From an uncultured Lachnospiraceae bacterium (lineage in GTDB: Bacteria > Bacillota > Clostridia > Lachnospirales > Lachnospiraceae): a stretch of DNA of 63,661 nt. The stretch is from contig CAJUHN010000001.1 of NCBI GenBank assembly GCA_910585935.1, forward strand, positions 1-63,661. The letters run 5' to 3'. Positions within the stretch are counted from its first letter, which is position 1, and every line of letters starts with the position of its first letter. This document shows, in pieces, positions 1 through 8,635 of the stretch. A program made the position numbers and the translations under genes. The notes below the pieces were generated by a model, which saw nothing but the letters and a program-made list of their open reading frames with translations, was not told the DNA's origin and did not search any database.

Positions 1-80
1 CTCCCACGGAAACAAGGAAGTCCCAACCCACCGCTTTCGCCTTGGCGGCTTAGAAACGGGGGACTTCCTTGATGAGGTTA
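1..80. repeat. GC-rich stem-loop at window edge
   Basis: A perfect 12-bp inverted repeat (CAAGGAAGTCCC at 13-24, GGGACTTCCTTG at 60-71) encloses a smaller hairpin (CGCC at 38-41, GGCG at 44-47). It is far richer in GC than its surroundings and is not a copy of the main repeat family of this window. Read on the minus strand it loosely recalls the folded right ends of IS200/IS605 elements, but no tnpB is in view and the left side is cut off, so this is only a guess. Confidence 0.4.
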
Positions 81-86
81 AAAAGG

Positions 87-155
87 GACTGTTGCAAAGT
101 GTAAAGTATGGATTTTATCTTATTTTAGATTCACTTTGCAACAGTCTTTTTTTTT
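87..155. terminator. bidirectional intrinsic terminator
   Basis: A perfect 15-bp stem (GACTGTTGCAAAGTG at 87-101 with its complement at 132-146) is followed by a run of nine T on the plus strand. On the minus strand it is followed by CCCTTTTT. It sits directly behind the stop of the minus-strand sialidase-fold gene and would also end a plus-strand transcript coming from outside the window. Confidence 0.8.
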
Positions 156-160
156 ATGAT

Positions 161-1150
161 TTACTCATTCCATATCTTTATCTGCCAAAATGCAATGGTT
201 CTTCTTTTCCAAGTATAAGTGATATAAACATCTTCTCCTTTTGTTATAATAGCAGGATAAGAAAACTCAGCATTTTCTATATTTTTAGTGCATGGCACGT
301 AATCTAAATTTTGTGGCTCGCACCATGTTTTTCCATTATCTTTTGAGATACAAAATGCAATAGGAGATCGAGCTGCCCAATTTCCAGAAATGGGGTTATA
401 TACTAATATCAGCAGTCCATTCTCCATTCTGACTAAATCTATTCCACAATTATTATTTGGTAGAGATGTTTTTTCTGCTATACTCCATGTTTTTCCATTG
501 TCAGAGGAAGTACTTTGGTAAATGAAGCCTTCACTACTCCTCATGAACATATGTACTTCTCCGCTTTGATCTTGCCATAAAGTTGGCTGTATGATACCTG
601 TTCCTGTTAGAGTGTTTCTTTTGATTGGAATATTTTGGCTTCTTTCCCATGTCAGTCCGCCATCTTTAGAACAGTCTACAAAACAATTCCACTCCTCTTT
701 TTCTGTAGATGCAGGAGCTAAAATACTGTTATCCTTTAATATAATACATTTATTTTTTACTGGTCCTCTACCCCCTTTATCTCCTTTTACTAATTCTTTC
801 TCTTCACTCCATGTCATTCCATTATCCATAGATATTTTAACCATTGTCTTCCATTCTGGTATCTCACTTCCCACTTTATAAAAAAGAAATAACTTCTTTT
901 CTAATGTCAAAAGAACTGGATTCCAACAAGGAATATTTTCACAATCTGCTATCTTTCTTGGAACACTCCATTCTATTCCTTCCTGATAAGAAAACCATAT
1001 CGCTACGTCTGTCGCTTTTTCTTTTGTTCCGGCAAACCAAGCTACTCCTAAGTTTCCATTTGGCAGAAAACAAATCGTAGAAGCATGACATTGTTTAAAA
1101 TACCTTTCTGATTCAAATAAATGCTGATGATTTAATACTTGATATTTCAT
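161..1150 (-). CDS. BNR/Asp-box sialidase-fold protein
   Basis: A 329-residue protein with four Asp boxes of the S-x-D-x-G-x-T-W type at about residues 107-114, 161-168, 215-222 and 269-276, evenly spaced as in a six-bladed beta propeller of the sialidase superfamily (BNR_2 type). There is no signal peptide, so it should be cytoplasmic. Many such proteins hydrolyse or bind glycosides, but the Asp boxes are structural and do not fix the substrate. The start is placed at the ATG at 1150, because GGAGAG lies a few bases upstream. An in-frame ATG at 1162 has no ribosome binding site. It stands alone, ending at a strong terminator. A link to the nonulosonate pathway further on is possible but not shown. 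Confidence 0.75.
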   Translation of the reverse strand: MKYQVLNHQHLFESERYFKQCHASTICFLPNGNLGVAWFAGTKEKATDVAIWFSYQEGIEWSVPRKIADCENIPCWNPVLLTLEKKLFLFYKVGSEIPEWKTMVKISMDNGMTWSEEKELVKGDKGGRGPVKNKCIILKDNSILAPASTEKEEWNCFVDCSKDGGLTWERSQNIPIKRNTLTGTGIIQPTLWQDQSGEVHMFMRSSEGFIYQSTSSDNGKTWSIAEKTSLPNNNCGIDLVRMENGLLILVYNPISGNWAARSPIAFCISKDNGKTWCEPQNLDYVPCTKNIENAEFSYPAIITKGEDVYITYTWKRRTIAFWQIKIWNE

Positions 1151-1239
1151 AATGCTCTCCATTCTTGTATTACTTTTCTTAAAACATAAAAGTTTATTTT
1201 TTTATCATAAATCAGCCAAATATCATTTGTTATTTTTCT

Positions 1240-1281
1240 TTATTTTATATAAACATAATATTATTTTATATAAACATAATA
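1240..1281. repeat. two tandem 21-bp units
   Basis: The AT-only-plus-C unit beginning TTATTTTATATAAACATAAT is present twice in perfect tandem (1240-1260 and 1261-1281), in the gap between the sialidase-fold gene and the flavoprotein gene. It probably arose by slippage. It lies just upstream of the first of these genes and could affect its promoter. Confidence 0.85.
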
Positions 1282-1383
1282 TTATAAAAATCCTCATGAA
1301 ATACACTATTGATAAAATTAACTATCTCCTTTTTATCCTTTCTCTCTCCTTTACAATATTCCATACCATTTCTCCATTCTCAC

Positions 1384-1866
1384 TTACTTTCTTCTCTTTC
1401 CAGACATATGCTCTATCTCTATTTTATACACTCCTGTTTTTGAAATAGCATCTTTTATATATTTCTCTCCCTCTTCTTTATACATATAAGAATATTTTTG
1501 TATCATTTCTCTTAATATCTCCTCTTTATCCTCTAATACCTGTTTAACTTTTCCAAATACTATCACACTCTCATATTTCATTGAAAATTTATCTGGCAAC
1601 ACTTCTGTTTCTCCAACTACTGTAAAACTGACTTTATCACAAAATATCATATTTTCACATTTATATCCCTGTTCCTTCGCACAATGAAAATAAATAACAC
1701 CCATTAACTCATTTTCTTCCTCCCTATAAATATAATTCAAAGGCAGTCCATATGGATAACCATCTCTTCCTATTGTAGATAAAATGCCATATTCCCCCTT
1801 CTGCAAAATATCCTTTATTTCTTCTTCACTTATTGCCCTATCCTTTCTTCTCATTTCTCTCCGCAT
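1384..1866 (-). CDS. NimA-like pyridoxamine 5'-phosphate oxidase family flavoprotein
   Basis: A 160-residue protein with the hallmarks of the NimA/Pyridox_ox_2 family: an MRRKDR start, a GEYGILST strand, a DGYPYGLPLNY stretch, a YFHCA motif and FTVVGETEVLP followed by YESVIVFGK. Family members are small split-barrel FMN- or heme-binding proteins, some tied to 5-nitroimidazole resistance, most of unknown physiological role. Length is normal. Two starts are possible, 1866 and 1854, each with a purine-rich site just upstream; I kept the longer. It stands alone on the minus strand, 36 bp from the transposase stop. Confidence 0.85.
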   Translation of the reverse strand: MRREMRRKDRAISEEEIKDILQKGEYGILSTIGRDGYPYGLPLNYIYREEENELMGVIYFHCAKEQGYKCENMIFCDKVSFTVVGETEVLPDKFSMKYESVIVFGKVKQVLEDKEEILREMIQKYSYMYKEEGEKYIKDAISKTGVYKIEIEHMSGKRRK

Positions 1867-1902
1867 ATTCCTCTATCTCCTATTTCTCACTTTCTTATTT
1901 CA

Positions 1903-2304
1903 TTAATATCTAGTTCTTTGATTTTCTATATATCCTTTTATAATATCCTCACTCACCATTTCAGCAGTTGATACAAAATAATTTCTAGTCCATAAACTGG
2001 GCATTTTTGATAGTATTTCAAATTCCTCCCTTAAAATTTTACTTGTATACCCCTTAATATCTTTCATTATATTAGATGGACTCTGTGTAGGCAAACAATT
2101 TAAAAACATATAAGTATGATCCTTCTCACATCTTATTTCTAAAATTTCTATCTCTAGCTCCTCACATTTTATTGTAACTAATTCTTTAAATCGTTCTTCT
2201 ACACCCTGTATTAAAAATATTTTTCTTCTATATCTAGGGCAAAAAACAAAATGATAATTTATCATAGATATTGTTGTATTTGTATGTTTATATTCTTTTT
2301 TCAT
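1903..2304 (-). CDS. tnpA: IS200/IS605-family transposase TnpA, active site altered
   Basis: A 133-residue Y1 transposase of the IS200/IS605 family: an NYHFVFCPRYRRK N-terminal strand, a PSLWTRNYFVSTA segment and the C-terminal helix GYIENQ carrying the catalytic tyrosine (Y125). The HUH metal-binding motif normally reads H-x-H; here residues 63-65 are H-T-Y, a change explained by one CAT to TAT substitution, so the nuclease is probably dead or impaired. The length is otherwise complete. No tnpB is next to it. I could not assign IS ends, and a palindromic repeat begins 72 bp upstream of its start. The ribosome binding site is weak. Confidence 0.85.
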   Translation of the reverse strand: MKKEYKHTNTTISMINYHFVFCPRYRRKIFLIQGVEERFKELVTIKCEELEIEILEIRCEKDHTYMFLNCLPTQSPSNIMKDIKGYTSKILREEFEILSKMPSLWTRNYFVSTAEMVSEDIIKGYIENQRTRY

Positions 2305-2375
2305 AATAATATAATATATCTATATATGTATGTTGTCAAGTATTACATACACCAATTAAAAAAACTTTGACCAGA

Positions 2376-2530
2376 GGTTCGCATCGAGAAGAAAGTATTC
2401 CAACGAAACCTCGCTTTCGCTCCGTTCCAGACGTAACGGACACTAAATTCGCAGCCCCTAACAGGACTGCTCATTAAGTGCCGACGTCTTCCAAGGGGTT
2501 TCTTTTGGAATACTTTCTTCTCGATGCTAG
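2376..2530 (-). repeat. palindromic repeat, copy 1
   Basis: First copy of the stem-loop family. I call plus the orientation that begins CTAGC and ends GCGAACC; this copy is minus. The outer arms pair perfectly over about 22 bp: GCATCGAGAAGAAAGTATTC at 2381 with its complement ending at 2527. Inside lie the conserved ATTCCAACGAAACC...ACGT and ACGTC...CCAAGGGG segments and an apical hairpin (GCAGCCCCTAACAGGACTGC). It is more GC-rich than the flanks and holds no ORF. Confidence 0.9.
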
Positions 2531-2592
2531 TTTATCACATAGGCAAATTTATAAAATATCATAATCGTTATTAGGTTATAGTAGCTACTTTT

Positions 2593-2653
2593 CAACGAAT
2601 CATGAAAGGTTATCACACCCTATTATGAAAATAAAAATCTATTTTCGTAGCAA
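2593..2653. repeat. 61-bp spacer repeat, copy A
   Basis: This stretch between copies 1 and 2 of the palindromic repeat recurs in reverse complement at 7895-7955 with only two mismatches. It lies inside the inverted pair and not next to a gene, so it appears to belong to the repeat pair. Confidence 0.85.
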
Positions 2654-2690
2654 TGTACAAAAATAAAGAAATCCCAGAATAGCCAAAAAA

Positions 2691-2843
2691 CTAGCAAAGG
2701 CAAGGAATAATTCCAAAAGAAGCCCCTTGGAAGACGTCGGCACTTAATGAGCAAACCCATAAGGGTTCGCGAATTTAGTACCGCTACGTCTGGAACGGAG
2801 CGAAAGCGCGGCTTCGTTGGAATATTCCTTGCCGCCGCGAACC
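2691..2843 (+). repeat. palindromic repeat, copy 2
   Basis: Plus orientation, facing copy 1 across a 160-bp spacer. The arms GGCAAGGAATAATTCCAA and TTGGAATATTCCTTGCC pair except for one bulged A. The arm sequence differs from that of copy 1. The apical hairpin is GCAAACCCATAAGGGTTCGC, different from copy 1 but again self-complementary. The core reads CCCCTTGGAAGACGTCGGCA on the left and ACGTCTGGAACGGAGCGAAA on the right. Confidence 0.9.
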
Positions 2844-2880
2844 TTCCACTAAAATGTTCTCCTAACTAAATTTATTATAA

Positions 2881-2923
2881 TAAAAAATTCTACCTATCGG
2901 AAAATAAAACCGATAGATAGAAT
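2881..2923 (-). terminator. intrinsic terminator of the VanZ-RDD gene
   Basis: The stem ATTCTACCTATCGG (2887-2900) pairs with CCGATAGATAGAAT (2910-2923) with one wobble. On the minus strand it is followed by a T run (complement of 2881-2886). It lies 3 bp beyond the stop of the VanZ-RDD gene. Confidence 0.8.
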
Positions 2924-2926
2924 CTC

Positions 2927-3946
2927 CTATAAAGATACTGTATTATAACAATATTCCTCTTGAATCACACTCACACACCTTGTATTGCTCATCCACTCAT
3001 AAAATAAAATATTTTTACTTTCTTTCTTAGAAAAAAGCCTCTCTAATAAAATCAATCCAATTAAAACAAATGGCATTGATATTCCATAATACAAAATCCC
3101 ATTTCGGATTACCGCCTGCCATAAAGAAAGCGCATTTCCTCCCTTGTCCACTACTCGAATCCTCAATATCCACATCCCCGGAGTATATCCCTTTGTAAAA
3201 TATAAAACCAAAATAAAATACATTCCTCCTACAGCAAAAGATCCAAACGATATTATCAATACAATCACAACTCCATCTATCATAAAAGCTAATAATCTTC
3301 TTATAACAGAAACTCTCTTCCCTTTTTTATATGCCATCTCGTCTAACGCTTTTTTGCTCGGCAATAGATATCCTAATACTGGTTCTATAAAAAATCCTAC
3401 CATACCACCGCTGGTATTTAAAAATAAATCATCTACATCAAATAAACGATATGGTCTTTTATAAATACCATATAATCCGCTTAACTGCGTCAATTCAAAA
3501 AATAAACTCAATAAAAAACTAAAAAGGAAAACCTTTTTCCAATTACATCTAAAATAATATCTCATATAAATTCCAAATGGAACAAATAACAAAATATTAC
3601 AAACCACTTGTAAAAAACAATTTTGTTTCATTGCCGGCAACCATGTTTCTGGTTGATCTATCACAAATATGGTTTCTTTAAAAAAATCCCTCACAAATTG
3701 AAATGGCAAAAGCTGTGTTATCGGACCTGTAGTATTTAAAACTTCTTCTTTAGAAGGAAGAGGCAAAATAATCAAAAGATACATACAAAGTACATATAAT
3801 ACAAAGGAATATAAAACAGCAGAACGAAACCATGGAATAGAACCATATTTTCTATATTGAAATACCATATATGGAAAAGTGATAAACACTGCAATAAATG
3901 GAAATAAAATAAGTGCTGACTTAATCGCTATAAAATAAGTATTCAT
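2927..3946 (-). CDS. VanZ-like and RDD-domain membrane protein
   Basis: A 339-residue integral membrane protein made of two domains. Residues 1 to about 195 are VanZ-like, with hydrophobic helices, the NILLFVPFGIY segment, a following ELTQ and the RLFDVDDLFLNTSGG signature. Residues from about 210 are an RDD domain (RRLLAFMIDGVVI, then KGYTPGMWILRIRVVD). VanZ homologues have been linked to glycopeptide and antimicrobial-peptide tolerance, RDD proteins to ion transport and stress; the fusion is common in Firmicutes but its activity is not settled. A consensus AGGAGGT precedes the ATG. It is a single-gene unit with its own terminator. Confidence 0.85.
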   Translation of the reverse strand: MNTYFIAIKSALILFPFIAVFITFPYMVFQYRKYGSIPWFRSAVLYSFVLYVLCMYLLIILPLPSKEEVLNTTGPITQLLPFQFVRDFFKETIFVIDQPETWLPAMKQNCFLQVVCNILLFVPFGIYMRYYFRCNWKKVFLFSFLLSLFFELTQLSGLYGIYKRPYRLFDVDDLFLNTSGGMVGFFIEPVLGYLLPSKKALDEMAYKKGKRVSVIRRLLAFMIDGVVIVLIISFGSFAVGGMYFILVLYFTKGYTPGMWILRIRVVDKGGNALSLWQAVIRNGILYYGISMPFVLIGLILLERLFSKKESKNILFYEWMSNTRCVSVIQEEYCYNTVSL

Positions 3947-4064
3947 AAAAATTACCTCCTTTATTTGATACCTCTATTATAGCAAATACAGAAAAACTTT
4001 CCATTTATTCGGCTTACATTTTAAATTATATCCTTACAGTTTTGTAAGATACTATATTTCTGTT

Positions 4065-7000
4065 TTATAAAAGATCAAATAAACTCATTTGAACTCCTTG
4101 TGTTTCTTCTTTTTTCTTTTTCTTTTTTCCCTTTTCTTTATGAAAGTTTTCCTCTTTTAAATCCTCTAAAAATACAGATCTTTCTTTTGAAGTCAATAAA
4201 ATAAGTTCTTCTTTCGCTCTTGTAATCCCCACATAAAATAGTCTTCTTTCTTCTTCTATATCCACCCCTCGATTCGCTATTTCTAATGGAAGAGTTCCTT
4301 TCTTGATTCCACATAAAAATACAACTGGAAATTCCAATCCCTTTGCAGCATGTAATGTCATTAAAGATACTGCTGAGGAATGATACATTTTTTCTGTGCT
4401 TCTCTCAAAATCCCCTTCTTGTCCAAATCTCAGATTGTCTAAAAATGCTTTCATCTCTTTATAAAAAACTGCCATTCCCTCTAGTTTTTCAAACGCTTTC
4501 TCCCCTTCTAACCCATTTTTTTCTTTCCACTCTTTCAATAATTCTTGTGGACTTTCTTTCTTCACCCTAGTATAGAAATATCGTATCTTTCCCATCCACT
4601 CATTTCTTATCCCTAATTCCTCTTCCCATTGTTCTAATATATCCTCTGTCCATTCCTCATTTATCTTTTCTTTTATCCACTTTAAACACTGCTCTATCAC
4701 ATCTTCTGTATATCCTTCTATCCCCTGTAGATAAATTCTGAGAGAAATCAAATCTCTTGGTTCTAGCAGAAATCGGAAAAAGGAAATCACTTCTTGTACG
4801 GTTTTATCATCTAAGAAATCATCTCTACCCACTATTTTACAAGGAATACTTTCTTTTCTTAAACACATTTCTAATGTCTTTGCCTGCTGATGTGTGCGAT
4901 ATAAAACAGCGATTTCATCAAAATCTCTGATTCTATCCTGTTTTGCCATGCTATTGTGGATATCTAACATATCCATACCACCTGTCATCGCATTGATCTG
5001 CTTTGCAATATAAATTCCCTCTGATAATTCACTTTCTGTTGTCACTAAAGTAACTTCTTCTCCTCTTTCTTCTTTAAGAAATGGAATCAAAATATTCTGG
5101 TTCTCTTTTTTTATCGCACAAAGAGCACAATCGATAATCTCTTTTGTAGATCTATAATTTTTTACTAATCTAATCTCTCTCACTTCTTTAAAATCTTTCT
5201 TCAACTGCAAAAAATATTTCGCATTAGAGCCTCGGAAACCATAAATAGCTTGATCTGGATCACCGATAACAAATAATCCCTTTCCTTTTTCCTTCCATTT
5301 TTTTACCAATTCATATTGTATTTCATTCATATCCTGAAATTCATCCACAAAAAGATATTTTCCTTCATCTTTTGGCAATTCTTCCTGTTTCATCTCTAAT
5401 GTCAATCTCAATAAATCATCAAAATCTACAAAAGATAATCTGTTTAGCTCCTTTTGATATTCTTCTATAATTTCTTCCCATTCTCCCTCTTTCCAATAAT
5501 GTGTAAAAGGTATTCTATTCTTATATCGAGAAATCTCTTGTAATAAATTCTTTGCAGAAATTTTCAATTTTTTCCGTTGTATAATTTCTTTTATCACCTG
5601 ATTTGCTTGATAATCTTCTATCACTATCCACTCTTTTTCGCTCTTCAAAAGCATCTGATAACAGATTCCATGAAATGTTCCTATTTCTATTCCTTCTATC
5701 GCTTTCTTTCCACTCAATCGCTTTTCTAAACGCTCTCTCATTTCCTGTGCTGCCTTATTTGTAAAAGTGACCGCCCTGATCTGTGCTGGATTCACCTGAC
5801 ACTCTGATATCAAATATACAATTCTTTCGATCAATGTCTTTGTTTTTCCTGTTCCCGGTCCTGCAATTACACTTATCACCTCTTCCTTCGCACAAACCGC
5901 CGCCATCTGTTCTTCATTTAACGCTTCTTTCGTTTCTTCTTTCAGATTCTTCTTTTCCTCTTCTTTTAATATATCCATTTTCTGTTGTTCTTCCTTCTCT
6001 TCTGTCACTGCTGTTTCAGAGGAAAATATCATACTGTCAAATAAACTCACCTGTCCATATATATTATTTGTTTCTTCTTTTTTTAATACTTGTATCACTC
6101 CATATTCCCCATCATACCCTGCTGTTCTCTCCACTTGTCCTGTTCGCAGCCGATGAATTCCTTCTTCTAAAAAATTCCCTACACAATGTCTGATATCTTC
6201 TAAAGGTATTTCCCTTAAAATAGAAAATTCTGCTCCTAACTCTCTTAACATTTTTTCATATTGTACATTCACTTTACTGCTTGTCACCGCACATCCCATC
6301 GCAGAAGCTATTACCTCTGGAAGAGGTACTAAACTTTCAAATCCTTTAGCCGTGGGCAGAACAAACCCTTCTTCTCTATCCGCTAATTCTTCTACTCGAT
6401 GAAGCACTCCTATTGTAATCTTCCTTCCACAAACAGGACAGATACCATTATATTTTTTCGTTTCTGCTGGCGTCAAAGAAAGATTACATTTCCTATGTCC
6501 ATCTAAAAAATACTTTCCTTCTTCTGGAAAAAATTCAATCGTTCCACAAAATCCCTTTCCCCTTTGAATCGCACCTTCCAATCCCTGATAGGATAACTCT
6601 ATATCTAATAAATTAGCTTCTCTTCCCAATTTAGATGGAGAATGAGCGTCTGAATTAGATATTAATTGATAGCGATCTAATGCGGATAATCTCCAATTCA
6701 TCGCTGGATCAGAAGATAATCCTGTTTCTAATGCATGAATATAAGGTGTTAAATCTTCAAAACAGTCCTCTATTCTATCAAATCCAGAAAATGCACCAAA
6801 TAAAGAGAAATGAGGTGTCCAGATATGTGCTGGTACAAAAATAGCATCTTTACAGATCTCTAATGTAATTTCCAAAAGATCTCTGCTATCTAATCCTAAA
6901 ATAGGTCTTCCATCTGAATGTATATTTCCAATCGTTTCTAATTTATGTGATAAATTTTCTGCATCTTCTAAACTAGGTAGCAAAATTACATTATGTATCT

Positions 7001-7319
7001 TTCTCACTCTATCTCCTTTTTTATAAATAGAGCTAATTTCTCCTGATACCACAAATCTGGGTTTCCTATTATCATCTGTAATACCATCTTTTATTCGACA
7101 TTCTTCTTTTAAAACATAAAGACCATTTTCAGCAGGAATCAATTTCTCCTTCAGTTCTTCTCTCCAAGCAGGATGTGTGAAATCTCCTGTTCCCACAATA
7201 TCAATTCCCTTTCTTCTCGCCCATAACTCTAATGTTTCTGGAGAACAATCCTTGCTCGTAGCTCTAGAATATCTAGAATGAACATGTAAATCCGCTATAT
7301 AAGATTTTGTATTTTTCAT
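4065..7319 (-). CDS. PHP endonuclease (EndoQ-like) fused to UvrD/Rep helicase
   Basis: A 1084-residue two-part protein. Residues 1 to about 400 are a PHP-family nuclease like endonuclease Q/TIGR00375, with metal-binding DLHVHSRYS at 10-18, GTGDFTHP, PAHIWTP and SNSDAHSP, plus a zinc-binding C...CPVCG around 278-298. Residues from about 465 are a superfamily 1A helicase: Walker A GPGTGKT at 487-493, VDEFQDM, GDPDQAIYGFRG, a KNYRST motif, TLHAAKGLEF and VGITRAKEEL. EndoQ cuts DNA 5' to deaminated bases, so the fusion suggests base-damage incision coupled to unwinding. Two sliding-clamp-like motifs are visible: QVSLFDS between the domains (423-429) and QMSLFDLL at the very C-terminus (1077-1084), after a lysine-rich stretch. 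It is transcribed alone. Confidence 0.88.
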   Translation of the reverse strand: MKNTKSYIADLHVHSRYSRATSKDCSPETLELWARRKGIDIVGTGDFTHPAWREELKEKLIPAENGLYVLKEECRIKDGITDDNRKPRFVVSGEISSIYKKGDRVRKIHNVILLPSLEDAENLSHKLETIGNIHSDGRPILGLDSRDLLEITLEICKDAIFVPAHIWTPHFSLFGAFSGFDRIEDCFEDLTPYIHALETGLSSDPAMNWRLSALDRYQLISNSDAHSPSKLGREANLLDIELSYQGLEGAIQRGKGFCGTIEFFPEEGKYFLDGHRKCNLSLTPAETKKYNGICPVCGRKITIGVLHRVEELADREEGFVLPTAKGFESLVPLPEVIASAMGCAVTSSKVNVQYEKMLRELGAEFSILREIPLEDIRHCVGNFLEEGIHRLRTGQVERTAGYDGEYGVIQVLKKEETNNIYGQVSLFDSMIFSSETAVTEEKEEQQKMDILKEEEKKNLKEETKEALNEEQMAAVCAKEEVISVIAGPGTGKTKTLIERIVYLISECQVNPAQIRAVTFTNKAAQEMRERLEKRLSGKKAIEGIEIGTFHGICYQMLLKSEKEWIVIEDYQANQVIKEIIQRKKLKISAKNLLQEISRYKNRIPFTHYWKEGEWEEIIEEYQKELNRLSFVDFDDLLRLTLEMKQEELPKDEGKYLFVDEFQDMNEIQYELVKKWKEKGKGLFVIGDPDQAIYGFRGSNAKYFLQLKKDFKEVREIRLVKNYRSTKEIIDCALCAIKKENQNILIPFLKEERGEEVTLVTTESELSEGIYIAKQINAMTGGMDMLDIHNSMAKQDRIRDFDEIAVLYRTHQQAKTLEMCLRKESIPCKIVGRDDFLDDKTVQEVISFFRFLLEPRDLISLRIYLQGIEGYTEDVIEQCLKWIKEKINEEWTEDILEQWEEELGIRNEWMGKIRYFYTRVKKESPQELLKEWKEKNGLEGEKAFEKLEGMAVFYKEMKAFLDNLRFGQEGDFERSTEKMYHSSAVSLMTLHAAKGLEFPVVFLCGIKKGTLPLEIANRGVDIEEERRLFYVGITRAKEELILLTSKERSVFLEDLKEENFHKEKGKKKKKKEETQGVQMSLFDLL

Positions 7320-7490
7320 TTGTTTTTCTCCTATTTTATCTTCAAAATTTTTTCTTTTTTATTCTTTGTTATAACAGAAGAACAAATATTTATATAAATG
7401 TAAAAATAGTAATTACTCCTATTATATACCATCAGTCTAATTTTGCAACCTTTTTTTTAATAATACATCAAAAATGAATTAGTATTTAAG

Positions 7491-7652
7491 GGTTTCCGCA
7501 TAGGGAAGAAAGGATTCCAACGAAGCTGCGCTCTCGCTCCGTTCCAGACGTAATGGTACTAAATTCGCAATTCCCGCTTCTTGCGGGTTTGCTCATTAAG
7601 TGCCGACGTCTTCCAAGGGGCTTCTTTTGGAATCCTTTCTTCCCTATGCTAG
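7491..7652 (-). repeat. palindromic repeat, copy 3
   Basis: Minus orientation. The arms GCATAGGGAAGAAAGGATTC and their complement at the right end pair perfectly over 23 bp. The apical hairpin is longer than in most copies (GCAATTCCCGCTTCTTGCGG and onward to TTTGC), again self-complementary. The left outer edge reads GGTTTCCGC where most copies have GGTTCGC. Confidence 0.9.
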
Positions 7653-7894
7653 TTTTTGACCCTTCTACTTTTTATATCTATCATAATTTCCATCTTTAAC
7701 CTTATCGCCGTTCATACTCTACCATTGTAAAATGGGGGGATTTTTTTATTCTACTGGAAGTAAAAAATTCTATGCGTCACATAATTTAAAAGAATATATT
7801 CTTAACCTATTAGTTTTAAAGGATGAGTTAAAACTACAAAACTAACAGTTACCACAACATATATTTTTTGTTATAATCAACAGGTATATGGACG

Positions 7895-7955
7895 TTGCTA
7901 CGAAAATAGATTTTTATTTTCATAATAGGCTGTGATAACCTTTCATGATTTGTTG
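7895..7955. repeat. 61-bp spacer repeat, copy B
   Basis: Reverse complement of 2593-2653 with two mismatches, located inside the spacer between palindromic repeat copies 3 and 4. Confidence 0.85.
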
Positions 7956-8350
7956 ATAATAGTATAATTGTATGTATAGATATATATTTATTTAGGAATA
8001 TAAGCCTTTTTTTATTTTTGATAAGTTCATATTATGAATATGGATGCTGTGAATTACCTATTATCTAAAATCAATGAACTTCGTTCTTTTTAAACTTCAC
8101 AAGCTACTATATCCACAGATGTTAATATGCGTTGTTTATGTTATACAACGGTTATAATATATCATACTTATATAGATATCACCATAAAAATTCAATTACT
8201 TCAAATTTTCACAATTCCTAATTCATATTCATAATCTGACCTTTCCTCCTATTTTTATAGATCATGTTTTCTCATATCCATTCAGAATAGCAAATAAAGT
8301 TATCATCTATCTGTTATTGAAAATATTTCTATAGTAGAATATTCAACAAA

Positions 8351-8507
8351 CTAGCGCAGGGAAGAACCTATTCCAAAAGAAGCCCCTTGGAAGACGTTGG
8401 AACTTAATGAGCAGTTCCGTAAGGGTCTGCGAATTTAGTGTCCACTACGTCTGGAACGGAGTGGGAGCGCGGCTTCGTTGGAATAGGTTCTTCCCTGCGC
8501 GGAAACC
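8351..8507 (+). repeat. palindromic repeat, copy 4
   Basis: Plus orientation, facing copy 3 across about 700 bp. The arms GCGCAGGGAAGAACCTATTC and their complement pair perfectly over 23 bp. The apical hairpin is GCAGTTCCGTAAGGGTCTGC. The right outer edge is GCGGAAACC, which mirrors the GGTTTCCGC variant edge of its partner copy 3. Confidence 0.9.
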
Positions 8508-8585
8508 CTGCCCCAACTGTAAAAAACCATATTCCTAATAAATAACACAAACAATGAATCAAAATAGTCACACAAATAATAAACT

Positions 8586-8627
8586 TAAAAATACCTGCGC
8601 ATCTAAAGGCTCTCTATGCGCAGGTAT
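8586..8627 (-). terminator. intrinsic terminator of the SEC-C gene
   Basis: The 12-bp stem ATACCTGCGCAT (8591-8602) and ATGCGCAGGTAT (8616-8627) is perfect. On the minus strand it is followed by a T-rich stretch. It lies 8 bp beyond the stop of the SEC-C gene. Confidence 0.8.
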
Positions 8628-8635
8628 TCTATCAT

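Larger units (their letters stand above)
7320..8635. other. 1.3-kb gene-free region with an inverted repeat pair
   Basis: No convincing coding sequence is present. The region holds palindromic repeat copies 3 and 4 in inverted orientation, the second copy of the 61-bp spacer repeat, and at its right end the terminator of the SEC-C gene. The remaining sequence is AT-rich and featureless to my eye. Confidence 0.7.

Noticed and set aside
161..1150. Sialidase-fold protein as a partner of the nonulosonate pathway
   Set aside because: It lies 23 kb from the pathway, has no signal peptide and Asp boxes alone do not show sialidase activity.
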